From contig JAKJJU010000025.1 of assembly GCA_021713295.1 (NCBI GenBank), positions 1 to 41,886 on the forward strand: a stretch of DNA of 41,886 nt, read 5' to 3'. Both the position numbers and the translations under genes were made by a program. Shown here piece after piece: positions 1 through 7,180 of this stretch (position 1 is its first letter; each line of letters begins with the position of its first letter). The DNA comes from Thiotrichales bacterium 19S3-11 (GTDB lineage: Bacteria; Pseudomonadota; Gammaproteobacteria; Francisellales; Francisellaceae). The notes under the pieces are model-generated. The model ran no database searches, had not been told where the DNA came from, and was given only the letters and a program-made list of their open reading frames with translations.

Positions 1-85
1 ATTCCATGCCGAACTCAGAAGTGAAACCACTTTGCGCCGATGATAGTGTGGCCGATGCCATGTGAAAGTAGGGCATTACCGGGAA
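1..85 (+). rRNA. rrf: 5S ribosomal RNA, 3' part (5' end outside window)
   Basis: The first 85 bases match the 3' two thirds of gammaproteobacterial 5S rRNA. The conserved block CCATGCCGAACTCAGAAGTG begins at base 4, and the AGTAGGG segment of the 3' half is at 68-73. The 5' third is cut off by the window edge, so the window begins at the end of an rrn operon. The exact 3' end is estimated from alignment by eye to the E. coli 5S. Confidence 0.95.
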
Positions 86-96
86 TTTAATTCATT

Positions 97-121
97 AAGC
101 CTCCATATAGGGGGCTTTTTT
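97..121 (+). terminator. rrn operon intrinsic terminator
   Basis: An 8-bp stem (97-104 AAGCCTCC with 110-117 GGGGGCTT, one G-T pair) closes a 5-base loop and runs into a T tract at 116-121. It lies 11 bases after the 5S end, where the rrn transcript would stop. Confidence 0.88.
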
Positions 122-215
122 ATTTCTAATAATAATTGATAAAAAAATCAATGAATATCTTATGAAATCATCTTATAATTAGCCATAGGATTAATAAAGT
201 AATAGGATACCTGTA

Positions 216-662
216 GTGAAAAATTTTTTTCAGAAATTAGCGCTAATTGCGCTTATTATAGCGTCTTTTGTTGTTAGCGCTTGTAGCTCTAATAAAGGCA
301 TTGATAATTATAATGTTGACCAAGCACTTAATGGTATGCCTCCAGATATTAAACAGCAAATTGGAGATTTTAAATTTTATTTTGGTAAATCTGCTGGTTG
401 GGGCGCCAAAGAGTTAGGTACAGTGAAAACCTCACTAAGAACAAATGCGTTTGCAAAAAACCCTCAAATTTCTTGTAATCGGGTTTTCTATTCTGCTTTA
501 TTGAGCTTGAAAAAGCAGGCGCAACAATTAGGTGGAAATGCAGTTGAGAATATCCAGTCAAATTGGAAAGATAATAAAGTCTCTAGTAAGTCAATTTTTG
601 TTTGTGATAATGGCTTGTGGATGTCAGGCGTTGCTTTAACAGGGACAGCTGTAAAAGAATAG
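216..662 (+). CDS. small lipoprotein of the family often mislabelled excinuclease ATPase subunit
   Basis: 148 aa, starting with GTG; an AGG lies about 9 bases upstream, and a good -10 element (TATAAT, 174-179) sits just ahead. Residues 1-23 form a lipoprotein signal with lipobox V-S-A-C, so the mature protein should be lipidated on Cys23 and anchored in a membrane, probably the outer one. The C-terminal half carries the pattern SALLSLKKQAQQLGGNAVEN followed by a Cys-containing strand and GVALTGTAVK. That resembles a family of small periplasmic proteins often annotated in error as excinuclease ATPase subunit; there is no ATPase motif. The function is unknown. A conserved pair of Cys (about residues 87 and 129) could form a disulphide. 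The next gene begins about 50 bases downstream on the same strand. Confidence 0.75.
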   Translation: MKNFFQKLALIALIIASFVVSACSSNKGIDNYNVDQALNGMPPDIKQQIGDFKFYFGKSAGWGAKELGTVKTSLRTNAFAKNPQISCNRVFYSALLSLKKQAQQLGGNAVENIQSNWKDNKVSSKSIFVCDNGLWMSGVALTGTAVKE

Positions 663-712
663 CAATTAATTGTTGGGTAACTGTGTCTAATAAAAAATAA
701 CAAGGAATGTTA

Positions 713-1678
713 ATGTTTGGCGAGCATGAAAGAAAAACAAAAGATAAACTAGAGCGTCAAATTTTAGAGACGCTGGTGTTACAGACTTTAAAAGAGCAAA
801 AGCGTAAGCGGCGCTGGGGAATCTTTTTTAAATTTATTATTGTAATACTACTTATTATTTTGATTGTTGGTATTTTTTGGCCGAATCATTACAACCCGAA
901 AAGTGACCCGAATAAGCCACATATTGCCTATGTTAGTGTTGATGGTATTATTATGGAAGGCCTAAATGCTAATGCAAACGATATTATTGACGGTTTAGAG
1001 AATGCATTTGAGGATAAAAACTCAAAAGCAGTCGTAATACAGATCAATAGTCCTGGTGGTTCACCAGTGCAGTCAGATGAAGTTTTTCAAGCAATGAGAT
1101 CACTTGAGAAAGCATACCCAGACAAACCACTATATGCTGTATGTACTGATGTTTGTGCATCAGGTGGTTATTATATAGCATCTGCAGCTGATGAAATTTA
1201 TGCTAATCCAATGACAATACTAGGTTCTATAGGTGTTCGTGCAGATGGCTTTGGTTTTGTTGAGACGCTGCAGAAGCTTGGTATCACAAGAAGATTATTT
1301 ACTGCAGGAAAGGACAAAGATTTTTTAGATCCTTTTAAACCTCTGAATCAAGGTCAAGTTAATGCTTTAGATAAAATGTTAGCACAAACGCATCAAGTTT
1401 TTATTGATTCTGTGAAAGAAGGAAGAGGAAAGCGACTAGATTTATCACAATCAGAAACCTTATTTTCTGGCCAGCCATTTAGTGGTATTGAAGGTAAAAA
1501 ATATGGTCTTATTGATGGTTTTATGTCCATGCGAGAATTGGCAAGGCAAAAATATAAGTTAGATAATATCGTTGATTATACTTACTATAAGAGTCCATTA
1601 GAGCAGTTATTAATGAAGGTATCATCTTCTTTGGTTTATAAAGCGATGGCATCTTCTTCTATGCAGTTGCGTTTTTGA
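713..1678 (+). CDS. S49 family membrane peptidase (SppA/SohB type)
   Basis: About 321 aa. I chose ATG 713 because AAGGA (702-706) lies 6 bases upstream; the ATG at 707 would abut that site. A charged cytoplasmic N-terminus is followed by one membrane segment (about residues 37-56), then a single ClpP-fold S49 domain. The oxyanion motif INSPGGSP is present. The nucleophile Ser lies in CASGGYY (about residue 150), and the general-base Lys is in GKDKDFLDPF (about residue 202). The family cleaves signal-peptide remnants and other membrane-associated peptides. The protein has one catalytic domain, as in SohB and short SppA proteins, rather than the double domain of E. coli SppA. It may be co-transcribed with the upstream lipoprotein gene. 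Confidence 0.9.
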   Translation: MFGEHERKTKDKLERQILETLVLQTLKEQKRKRRWGIFFKFIIVILLIILIVGIFWPNHYNPKSDPNKPHIAYVSVDGIIMEGLNANANDIIDGLENAFEDKNSKAVVIQINSPGGSPVQSDEVFQAMRSLEKAYPDKPLYAVCTDVCASGGYYIASAADEIYANPMTILGSIGVRADGFGFVETLQKLGITRRLFTAGKDKDFLDPFKPLNQGQVNALDKMLAQTHQVFIDSVKEGRGKRLDLSQSETLFSGQPFSGIEGKKYGLIDGFMSMRELARQKYKLDNIVDYTYYKSPLEQLLMKVSSSLVYKAMASSSMQLRF

Positions 1679-1726
1679 TTTAATCTGTTAAGATTTTACT
1701 CTTCTAATTTAGTTTTAGTATAACCT

Positions 1727-2752
1727 ATGTTTCATTGGCAAAAATTAGCAAAAGAGCATAATCATTTACAGAAACAACTCTTGAAAGTTTCTCCTGATTC
1801 CTCTTGTATTAATACTAAGTTAGAGCTAAAAAAAAATTACATTACTATATTTGAAAATGAATTATTTAAGCTTAATTGTTATATCAATGAGCAGTGCACG
1901 TCAAATCATATAGCATTATGTGTCTATTCTTTAGTTAACCAAGTAACGATACTAGATTTTTCTAGAGAGATTTCATTTATTAGCTCATTGAATTTATTGT
2001 ATCAAAAAGTTTATGTTATTGAATGGAAACTGCTAACAGAACAAACGATGAACTATCGACTTGAGCAATATTGTATTGCTAGTATTTCTTTAGCGGTAGA
2101 TGAAAGTATAATGGATGCTAATACTACTTCTGTCGATTTATTTGGTGTATGTCAAGGTGGTGTTTTTTCTTTAGTGTATTCGGCTATTTTCCCTAAAAAA
2201 ATTAATCGTTTGGTGTTATTGATGACACCAGTCGATCACCAAAAACTTTATTATCAAAGTCAATTAATTGCTTTCTATAAATTACAAGTTTTGCCAGAGT
2301 TAAAAATTCTTACGAAAGAGGTGGTAAAAAATTATTTTGCAAGTTTAAGACCATTAAAGCACTATTTAGGGCGTTATATAGACATTGCTTGTTCTTCTAG
2401 TCTAAAAAGGAAAAAGCTGTTAGCAATTGATAATTGGCTTGATCAACCAATGCCATTAGCAATTAATGTGTTTAATGAGTATTATAAAAAAATTATCCAA
2501 AAGAACCAGTTAATTGAAGGGAATTTGACACTAGCTGAGCATCAGGTTAATTTAATGAATATAAATTTTCCAGTTATTAATGTATGTGCAGTTTATGATC
2601 AGTTAGTTCCTATTGAAAGTACAAAGTCTCTTTCCTCTGTTGTTAGCTCACCTTATGATGAAATTATCCTTAATACTGGCCATATTGGTATTTTTACTCA
2701 AAAGCGATACCTTAATCAGTTTATTAGGCAATTTAAAAGGCTAATAGATTAG
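1727..2752 (+). CDS. phaC: class III-type poly(3-hydroxyalkanoate) synthase, PhaC-like
   Basis: 341 aa, close to the usual length of class III PhaC (about 355). The block DLFGVCQGGVFSLVYSA matches the PHA synthase lipase-like box, with the polymer-carrying nucleophile Cys142. The triad is completed by Asp291 (CAVYDQLVP) and His319 (NTGHIGIF). Known class III enzymes polymerise 3-hydroxyacyl-CoA and need a PhaE subunit; no phaE, phaA or phaB is nearby. The usual D-W-G-Y-P region reads VYVIEWKLL here, so the enzyme is divergent and may have a different substrate. No clear ribosome-binding site precedes the ATG; a TATAAC (1718-1723) lies immediately upstream. Catalytic residues are intact; polymer synthesis is inferred. 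Confidence 0.8.
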   Translation: MFHWQKLAKEHNHLQKQLLKVSPDSSCINTKLELKKNYITIFENELFKLNCYINEQCTSNHIALCVYSLVNQVTILDFSREISFISSLNLLYQKVYVIEWKLLTEQTMNYRLEQYCIASISLAVDESIMDANTTSVDLFGVCQGGVFSLVYSAIFPKKINRLVLLMTPVDHQKLYYQSQLIAFYKLQVLPELKILTKEVVKNYFASLRPLKHYLGRYIDIACSSSLKRKKLLAIDNWLDQPMPLAINVFNEYYKKIIQKNQLIEGNLTLAEHQVNLMNINFPVINVCAVYDQLVPIESTKSLSSVVSSPYDEIILNTGHIGIFTQKRYLNQFIRQFKRLID

Positions 2753-2810
2753 TTGATTAGTTTTTTATTAATATTTTCATATGATTCAGATTGAATAATT
2801 TATATAAAAA

Positions 2811-2828
2811 AATAAAATATATTTTATT
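2811..2828. repeat. perfect 18-bp AT-only palindrome upstream of the TM2 gene
   Basis: AATAAAATATATTTTATT reads identically on both strands. It lies about 50 bp before the TM2 start, within AT-only sequence, so it may be an operator or a weak terminator of phaC, or simply low-complexity DNA. Confidence 0.4.
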
Positions 2829-2878
2829 ATAACAAAATCAATAAATAGGGTTGAACTAATTAACAGGGAGTATTAAAC

Positions 2879-3202
2879 ATGGATTATTTGGATCTAAAAA
2901 GAGTACAAGCATATCAGCTAAATACAACGGTTGCCTATCTTATATGGTTATTTTTTGGTGTTTTTGGAGGGCATCGTTTTTACTGCAAGAAGTCACACGC
3001 AGTGACGATTTTAATTTTAGAGATTGTTGGCTTACTAACAGCATTTATGGTTATTGGTATTGTTCCTTTGTTAATCGTATTGATTTGGTGGATTATTGAT
3101 GCAGCTAAGATTCAACTATGGGTTAACCAGTATAACCTAAGTTTAATGGAGAGGTTTGACATTAATAATGGATTAACAAATAAGTCGTTCTGTAATCGCT
3201 AG
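2879..3202 (+). CDS. TM2 domain membrane protein
   Basis: 107 aa; the ATG is preceded by CAGGGAG at suitable spacing. The TM2 domain spans about residues 16-75: a first membrane helix (VAYLIWLFFGVFGGHRFY), a short charged turn with the typical GxHRFY element, then a second hydrophobic stretch ending in WWIIDA. The C-terminal 30 residues are polar. TM2 proteins are small two-helix membrane proteins with no single agreed function. The gene stands alone, between phaC and an oppositely oriented transporter whose stop codon is 10 bases away. Confidence 0.85.
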   Translation: MDYLDLKRVQAYQLNTTVAYLIWLFFGVFGGHRFYCKKSHAVTILILEIVGLLTAFMVIGIVPLLIVLIWWIIDAAKIQLWVNQYNLSLMERFDINNGLTNKSFCNR

Positions 3203-3212
3203 ATGATGATAT

Positions 3213-4205
3213 TTAGTGAGATATACCAATTAATAAAATAGCTAGTATCAGCATAAATATACTAATAAAGCGATATAGTTGATAAAGTAGCGTTAGCTTT
3301 TTAAGTTCACCAAAAATTAGGCCCCAAATTTGTGACGTTAAAATGATAGTAATCATTAAAATTGGCCAGCCACTGATTGTTTCAGTATTAGTAAATAAAT
3401 TCATGCCAAAACTATAAAGAACGAGTGAACCACTAAAGCATAATCCCATCATTAAAATAAGAATCAAAGAAATAGAGTTAGATAGATAGCTTTGAGTTGT
3501 GTTTTTAGCATTTGTTGTTATATTTTTTCTTTGGTATCGCTTTAGGAAACCAAAAAACATTGGGATGGCTGCAATTGATAGAAATAATGGCCAGTACCAA
3601 TAGCTATTGCTTGTGTGACTAAAGCTTTGAGAGTGATTGGCAACTACTATAAATGAAATATTTTGTAAGCCACTAGCAAAACCAGCTAACGTAGCTAGAA
3701 TCCAGCCAAATTGTTTTTTTTGATTTGTGGTTGGTTTATTAAGGTTGCTATGGTGGAGCTGATTCAATTTATAACTAATTGAGAGGCTTAAAAGAATTAG
3801 AATAATAGCAATTGAGATAAGGTTGCCTTGGTAGCTTAAGAGCATTGATTGGTATCCGATAACAAAAATAGAGCCGAGTACTAGGCCTATGCCAAGGTTT
3901 ATTGCAAAACTTAAAGCAATACCGATTTGGTCAATTGCATAAAAAAAGCAAATTTGCCCAATGCCAAAAATAACACCACTAATACCTAAAAAGCTTAAAT
4001 CATATATCGTTAAAGAATGATACAAATAGATTGAGTCAGGGTAAATAAGTAAAAGCAGTAACCATGGAATACAAACTAGGCCAATGATTGTATGATAAAG
4101 CCAAATGATCTCATTATTTTTGTGTTTGATAAAGCGTGCAGGGATAATAAAGGAGCCGTTTAAAAGCCCTCCCAAGAAGACGGATAGAAATCCAAGCGTA
4201 TACAT
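3213..4205 (-). CDS. RhaT-family sugar/proton symporter-like membrane protein
   Basis: 330 aa, almost entirely hydrophobic, with about ten membrane segments. The N-terminus (GGLLNGSFIIPARF, then WLYHTIIGLVCIPW) and the internal GFASGLQNISF segment match the L-rhamnose:H+ symporter RhaT family (E. coli RhaT is 344 aa) of the drug/metabolite superfamily. No rhamnose catabolic genes are nearby, so the substrate is open; a different sugar or amino sugar is possible given the NagA-like gene 1.7 kb away. AGG lies just ahead of the ATG. It is downstream of the small unknown gene at 4282-4515 and may share its transcript. Confidence 0.8.
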   Translation of the reverse strand: MYTLGFLSVFLGGLLNGSFIIPARFIKHKNNEIIWLYHTIIGLVCIPWLLLLLIYPDSIYLYHSLTIYDLSFLGISGVIFGIGQICFFYAIDQIGIALSFAINLGIGLVLGSIFVIGYQSMLLSYQGNLISIAIILILLSLSISYKLNQLHHSNLNKPTTNQKKQFGWILATLAGFASGLQNISFIVVANHSQSFSHTSNSYWYWPLFLSIAAIPMFFGFLKRYQRKNITTNAKNTTQSYLSNSISLILILMMGLCFSGSLVLYSFGMNLFTNTETISGWPILMITIILTSQIWGLIFGELKKLTLLYQLYRFISIFMLILAILLIGISH

Positions 4206-4281
4206 TACCTGCTAGTCCATTTATTCCAACTCAGATAAATGTACCTTAGATTATTTACTATGGCTAGCTATTTTTGGGAAT

Positions 4282-4515
4282 TTATTGAGTACTCATTTGC
4301 CCGCAGATATAAGCAATCTTGACAATATCTTCTTTTGAATAGAGTTTATATTCTTCAGAGTATAAAATATCTGAAGGTTTTTTATGGAAAGTCTTATTAG
4401 TTTGTGTATCAACGACACAAAGGCTTGTAATGTTATCAGCAATGATTTGGTAGCGACTACAGGAGTCATATTGATCAAAAGATCGTTGACTTAGACAATT
4501 AACTTGAGTGGCCAT
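4282..4515 (-). CDS. small protein of unknown function, 77 aa
   Basis: A reading frame with a good ribosome-binding site (TAAGGAAA, about 8 bases before ATG). The product is soluble and polar, with no signal peptide or membrane segment. Four Cys residues (7, 19, 33 and 70) are spread along it, too far apart for a simple zinc knuckle. I do not recognise the family. It faces the XRE-pseudokinase gene across a 262-base divergent region with repeats, so both may share control. It precedes the RhaT-like gene by 76 bases on the same strand. Confidence 0.55.
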   Translation of the reverse strand: MATQVNCLSQRSFDQYDSCSRYQIIADNITSLCVVDTQTNKTFHKKPSDILYSEEYKLYSKEDIVKIAYICGQMSTQ

Positions 4516-4545
4516 AGAGAGTTTCCTTACTGTTTCTATTTAAAG

Positions 4546-4574
4546 CGTTTCATATATTGATCGTTTCATATATT
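4546..4574. repeat. 13-bp direct repeat, possible operator
   Basis: CGTTTCATATATT occurs at 4546-4558 and again at 4562-4574, with a 3-base gap (16-bp period). It lies 31 bp upstream of the small gene at 4515 (-), where a repressor could sit. The regulator encoded next door is a candidate binder; that is inference. Confidence 0.5.
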
Positions 4575-4639
4575 AGACACCATATGCTTTATTTTTATAA
4601 AAGTCAATTACATCATATAAAATATTTGCTAGCTCTAAA

Positions 4640-4686
4640 TTTCAAATAAGCACCGCACTTACCCCTCCCCCAGCGTTTATTTGAAA
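4640..4686. repeat. 10-bp inverted repeat around a C-rich core
   Basis: TTTCAAATAA (4640-4649) and its exact complement TTATTTGAAA (4677-4686) flank a 27-base core containing the C-rich run CCCCTCCCCC, unusual in this AT-rich DNA. It lies about 90 bp ahead of the XRE-pseudokinase start. It may be a two-site operator for looping or an RNA hairpin. No T tract follows it, so it is not an ordinary terminator. Confidence 0.5.
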
Positions 4687-4777
4687 ACTGGTATGTTCTA
4701 ATGTAAACTGTCGAGTGGTTTTAAACTGATCAACGCTAAAACTAAATATTATACTGCTCTGCTTGAGGATTATTTGC

Positions 4778-5914
4778 GTGACTAATGAAGAAATTGTGCT
4801 TGATAATATTAAACTATTAATGAATGCCAAAGGTTGGTCGCTACGAACTTTAGCTACACAGAGTAGTATGAGCCCAGGCAACCTAAGTAAAATACTGCAA
4901 GGTAGTGTTAAGCTATCATTGCCAGCAGCCTTTAAAATTGCTGAGGCATTAGATGTGGATTTTCAGGATAAACTTCTCAAAGGAGTTAAGACATACTCAA
5001 AGGAAGAGGCTGAATTAAAAAAATATAGTATTGGCATTGTTTCGATTAATAATCGCAGACTAACCAGTATATTGGATCATAATGGTAATAAGGTTAGTGA
5101 ATCAACCCTTTCTCGTGGACTTGATTTAGCAGATGAATCAGCTGATTTAATACAATTAGTACAAGAAGCTATTAATGATGCTTGGGTTAAAATTAATTCT
5201 GTCTCATCGCTTAACCCATCTGAAATTAAACTAAATTTAGTGATGCAATCATATGAATTTGAAGAAAAGCGTAAGCGTTTTTTAAGGTTAACCCATAAAT
5301 ATTTTAATGATGTTACAATATTACCCGATTGGGTAGTTACTTTATTAGCTACATTCGATGGAGCAGAAGGAATCTCATTGATTGTAGATAAGGGTGTTTC
5401 ATTATCTTATTTATATGATAATTATCTTAGAAAAATTGGTGGTTGGAAGTATCCCGTTTATGACCTTGGCGGTGAAAACTGGTTGGGTGTTGAAACCATT
5501 AAACACACAATTGAAGCTGTTGAAGGCTATGTGCCAATGTCAGATTTAGCGCATAATGTGATTTCAAAGTTTAATGGTAAGATAGATTATATTACAGAGA
5601 CTTGCCATTTAAGTAATGATGCCGATATATATTGTGTATTTTCTGAAATGCTATTGCGTGCCTATTATACAAGTGAAACGATGGCGAAACAAATTGTTAG
5701 AGCAGGTGCGAATCATATCAAACAGATGATAGCGTTGGTTGATCAGCGAACGAATAATCAATTGCAAATTACCTTAAATGGGTCATTGCGAGAGCTTTAT
5801 ACGCCCTACCTGGATAGTAATAGAATTTTTGATATTACTTCAACTAATAAAGACTTAAGTGAGTTATTAGCTCAAATAAATGATGAGAGATTAAACCTAT
5901 ACCATTTCAACTAA
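4778..5914 (+). CDS. XRE helix-turn-helix regulator fused to a degenerate BadF/N-acetylglucosamine-kinase-like domain
   Basis: 378 aa from GTG 4778, chosen because GAGGA (4765-4769) lies 8 bases upstream and a TATACT -10 element is at 4750-4755. Residues 7-66 are an XRE HTH (SLRTLATQSSMSPGNLSKIL). Residues 84-378 follow the BadF/GlcNAc-kinase ASKHA pattern: IGGWKYPVYDLGGENWLG aligns with the family GGWGYLLGDEGSGYWIG. The ATP-binding motifs look lost. Where DGGGTKT is expected there is SINNRRL (89-95); where GTGS is expected there is DKGVS (204-208). Known ROK repressors such as NagC also join a DNA-binding domain to a sugar-kinase fold. I infer a sugar-sensing transcription factor that no longer phosphorylates. 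Its 3' end overlaps the convergent nagA-like gene by 18 bases. A residual kinase activity is not excluded. Confidence 0.8.
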   Translation: MTNEEIVLDNIKLLMNAKGWSLRTLATQSSMSPGNLSKILQGSVKLSLPAAFKIAEALDVDFQDKLLKGVKTYSKEEAELKKYSIGIVSINNRRLTSILDHNGNKVSESTLSRGLDLADESADLIQLVQEAINDAWVKINSVSSLNPSEIKLNLVMQSYEFEEKRKRFLRLTHKYFNDVTILPDWVVTLLATFDGAEGISLIVDKGVSLSYLYDNYLRKIGGWKYPVYDLGGENWLGVETIKHTIEAVEGYVPMSDLAHNVISKFNGKIDYITETCHLSNDADIYCVFSEMLLRAYYTSETMAKQIVRAGANHIKQMIALVDQRTNNQLQITLNGSLRELYTPYLDSNRIFDITSTNKDLSELLAQINDERLNLYHFN

Positions 5915-6982
5915 TTGTTCAAAAAAGTTTTGACGCTTTTTTAAAACATAGGACATTGACTGGTAGGCAATTTGATTAATTTCGCTTTCGGATAAACCAA
6001 TTTTTTTCATGTTAGCAATTTGCTGGTTAATAGGTTGGCTACCAGCTGCCACTAGGTTTTCGTTCTGATAAAGTAGTGTTGATGGTTTAAATTGTTTTAA
6101 ATGGCGTCCAGCAAGGCGTTGGCTTTCAATAGAGTCCGTCATAAGCATCATGTTCTCAGCACCAGTAATTTCTACTGTTTTCTTGACAATGCTTAAATCT
6201 ACATGCTCACCATCAAAGTTCTGTGCAATTTTGACAAGGCCTTTTTGAGCATTTTTAATCATCGTAGCAGGAATAATACCAAGCTTTTCTTCAATCGTTT
6301 CAAATGTCCACGAATTAAGATTAAGTTCATTAATTTCTCGATCACGATTTTTAATTTCATCGGTTGTTCGCCATGCATGCTTAAAGTTACGTGGCATATC
6401 ATTGTATAGGTGATCAGTAATTGTTGGACCTTCTCCCCAAGCTGCAACAGCATTATAAATTCTCTGTAATGCTTTTGCAGACTCAGCTGGATTTTCCTTA
6501 AGAAAATGGCCTGCAGCAGGTAATACACCACCAGATAATAACGTCTCAGCAATCCAAGTTGTATTTTTTGCTGGATAATTGAGGTCACTACTTTCATGAG
6601 GATTAAGCTGAGAATCAGGAGAAAAAATAACATAAATTAATCCATTTTTCCCGCACTCAGATAACGCTAACCATTGTTTCTTAGTTGGGTTCCAAACACC
6701 TCTATGTGGTGTGCCACCATGACTTGCTAACAAAGGGCCTTCCAGTGCAAATCCTTTAATTTGTTTAAAATGTCCTTTAGTTTGTCCTTCAGAAAAAGTT
6801 TTTAATATACTAAAAAAATTTTCATATTGTTCAGGCAATAAGTATAAAGTTAGAATTGCTTGTTGTTGGCGTTTAACCAAAAGATTTTCAATATCAATCA
6901 GATTTAACTGATCAAGTTCAGTAAAGTCATATGGGCCAATACCATGGCAATGGACATCAATGGGTTGGTTTATCGATAACAA
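5897..6982 (-). CDS. nagA: N-acetylglucosamine-6-phosphate deacetylase-like amidohydrolase
   Basis: 361 aa (E. coli NagA is 382). The start is TTG with AGGAT about 9 bases upstream. Motifs of the amidohydrolase barrel are in order: HCH (His11, His13), LEGP with metal ligand Glu81, AAGHFL, DHLYNDMP (family THLFNAM) and the catalytic Asp in MLMTDSIES. A late AGSQPIN segment matches the family AGS turn. NagA removes acetate from GlcNAc-6-phosphate in amino-sugar and cell-wall recycling. The fit is clear but divergent, so a related N-acyl amino sugar or D-amino acid derivative is possible. No nagB is present here. It lies 198 bases downstream of the D-threonine-aldolase-like gene on the same strand and converges on the pseudokinase-type regulator, a likely partner. 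Confidence 0.75.
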   Translation of the reverse strand: MLSINQPIDVHCHGIGPYDFTELDQLNLIDIENLLVKRQQQAILTLYLLPEQYENFFSILKTFSEGQTKGHFKQIKGFALEGPLLASHGGTPHRGVWNPTKKQWLALSECGKNGLIYVIFSPDSQLNPHESSDLNYPAKNTTWIAETLLSGGVLPAAGHFLKENPAESAKALQRIYNAVAAWGEGPTITDHLYNDMPRNFKHAWRTTDEIKNRDREINELNLNSWTFETIEEKLGIIPATMIKNAQKGLVKIAQNFDGEHVDLSIVKKTVEITGAENMMLMTDSIESQRLAGRHLKQFKPSTLLYQNENLVAAGSQPINQQIANMKKIGLSESEINQIAYQSMSYVLKKRQNFFEQLVEMV

Positions 6983-7180
6983 AGTCTTTAATCCTATTTT
7001 TTGCTAAATTTAAAGCTAATATATTCCTAACGTGGCATTTTAAACTTTTTTTAGGCTGTTTGCATAGATTATTTTTTGTTTTGATTGAAATATTTGTTTT
7101 CATTTTAGACATATAATTATCAAATTTATTGATTCTTAATCGGAAAAACTTTAGTATTTGTTTTTAATCTATGCATCATA

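Noticed and set aside
216-662. Excinuclease ATPase subunit
   Set aside because: The protein is a 148-residue lipoprotein without Walker motifs; the name seen for such proteins is a carried-over misannotation.
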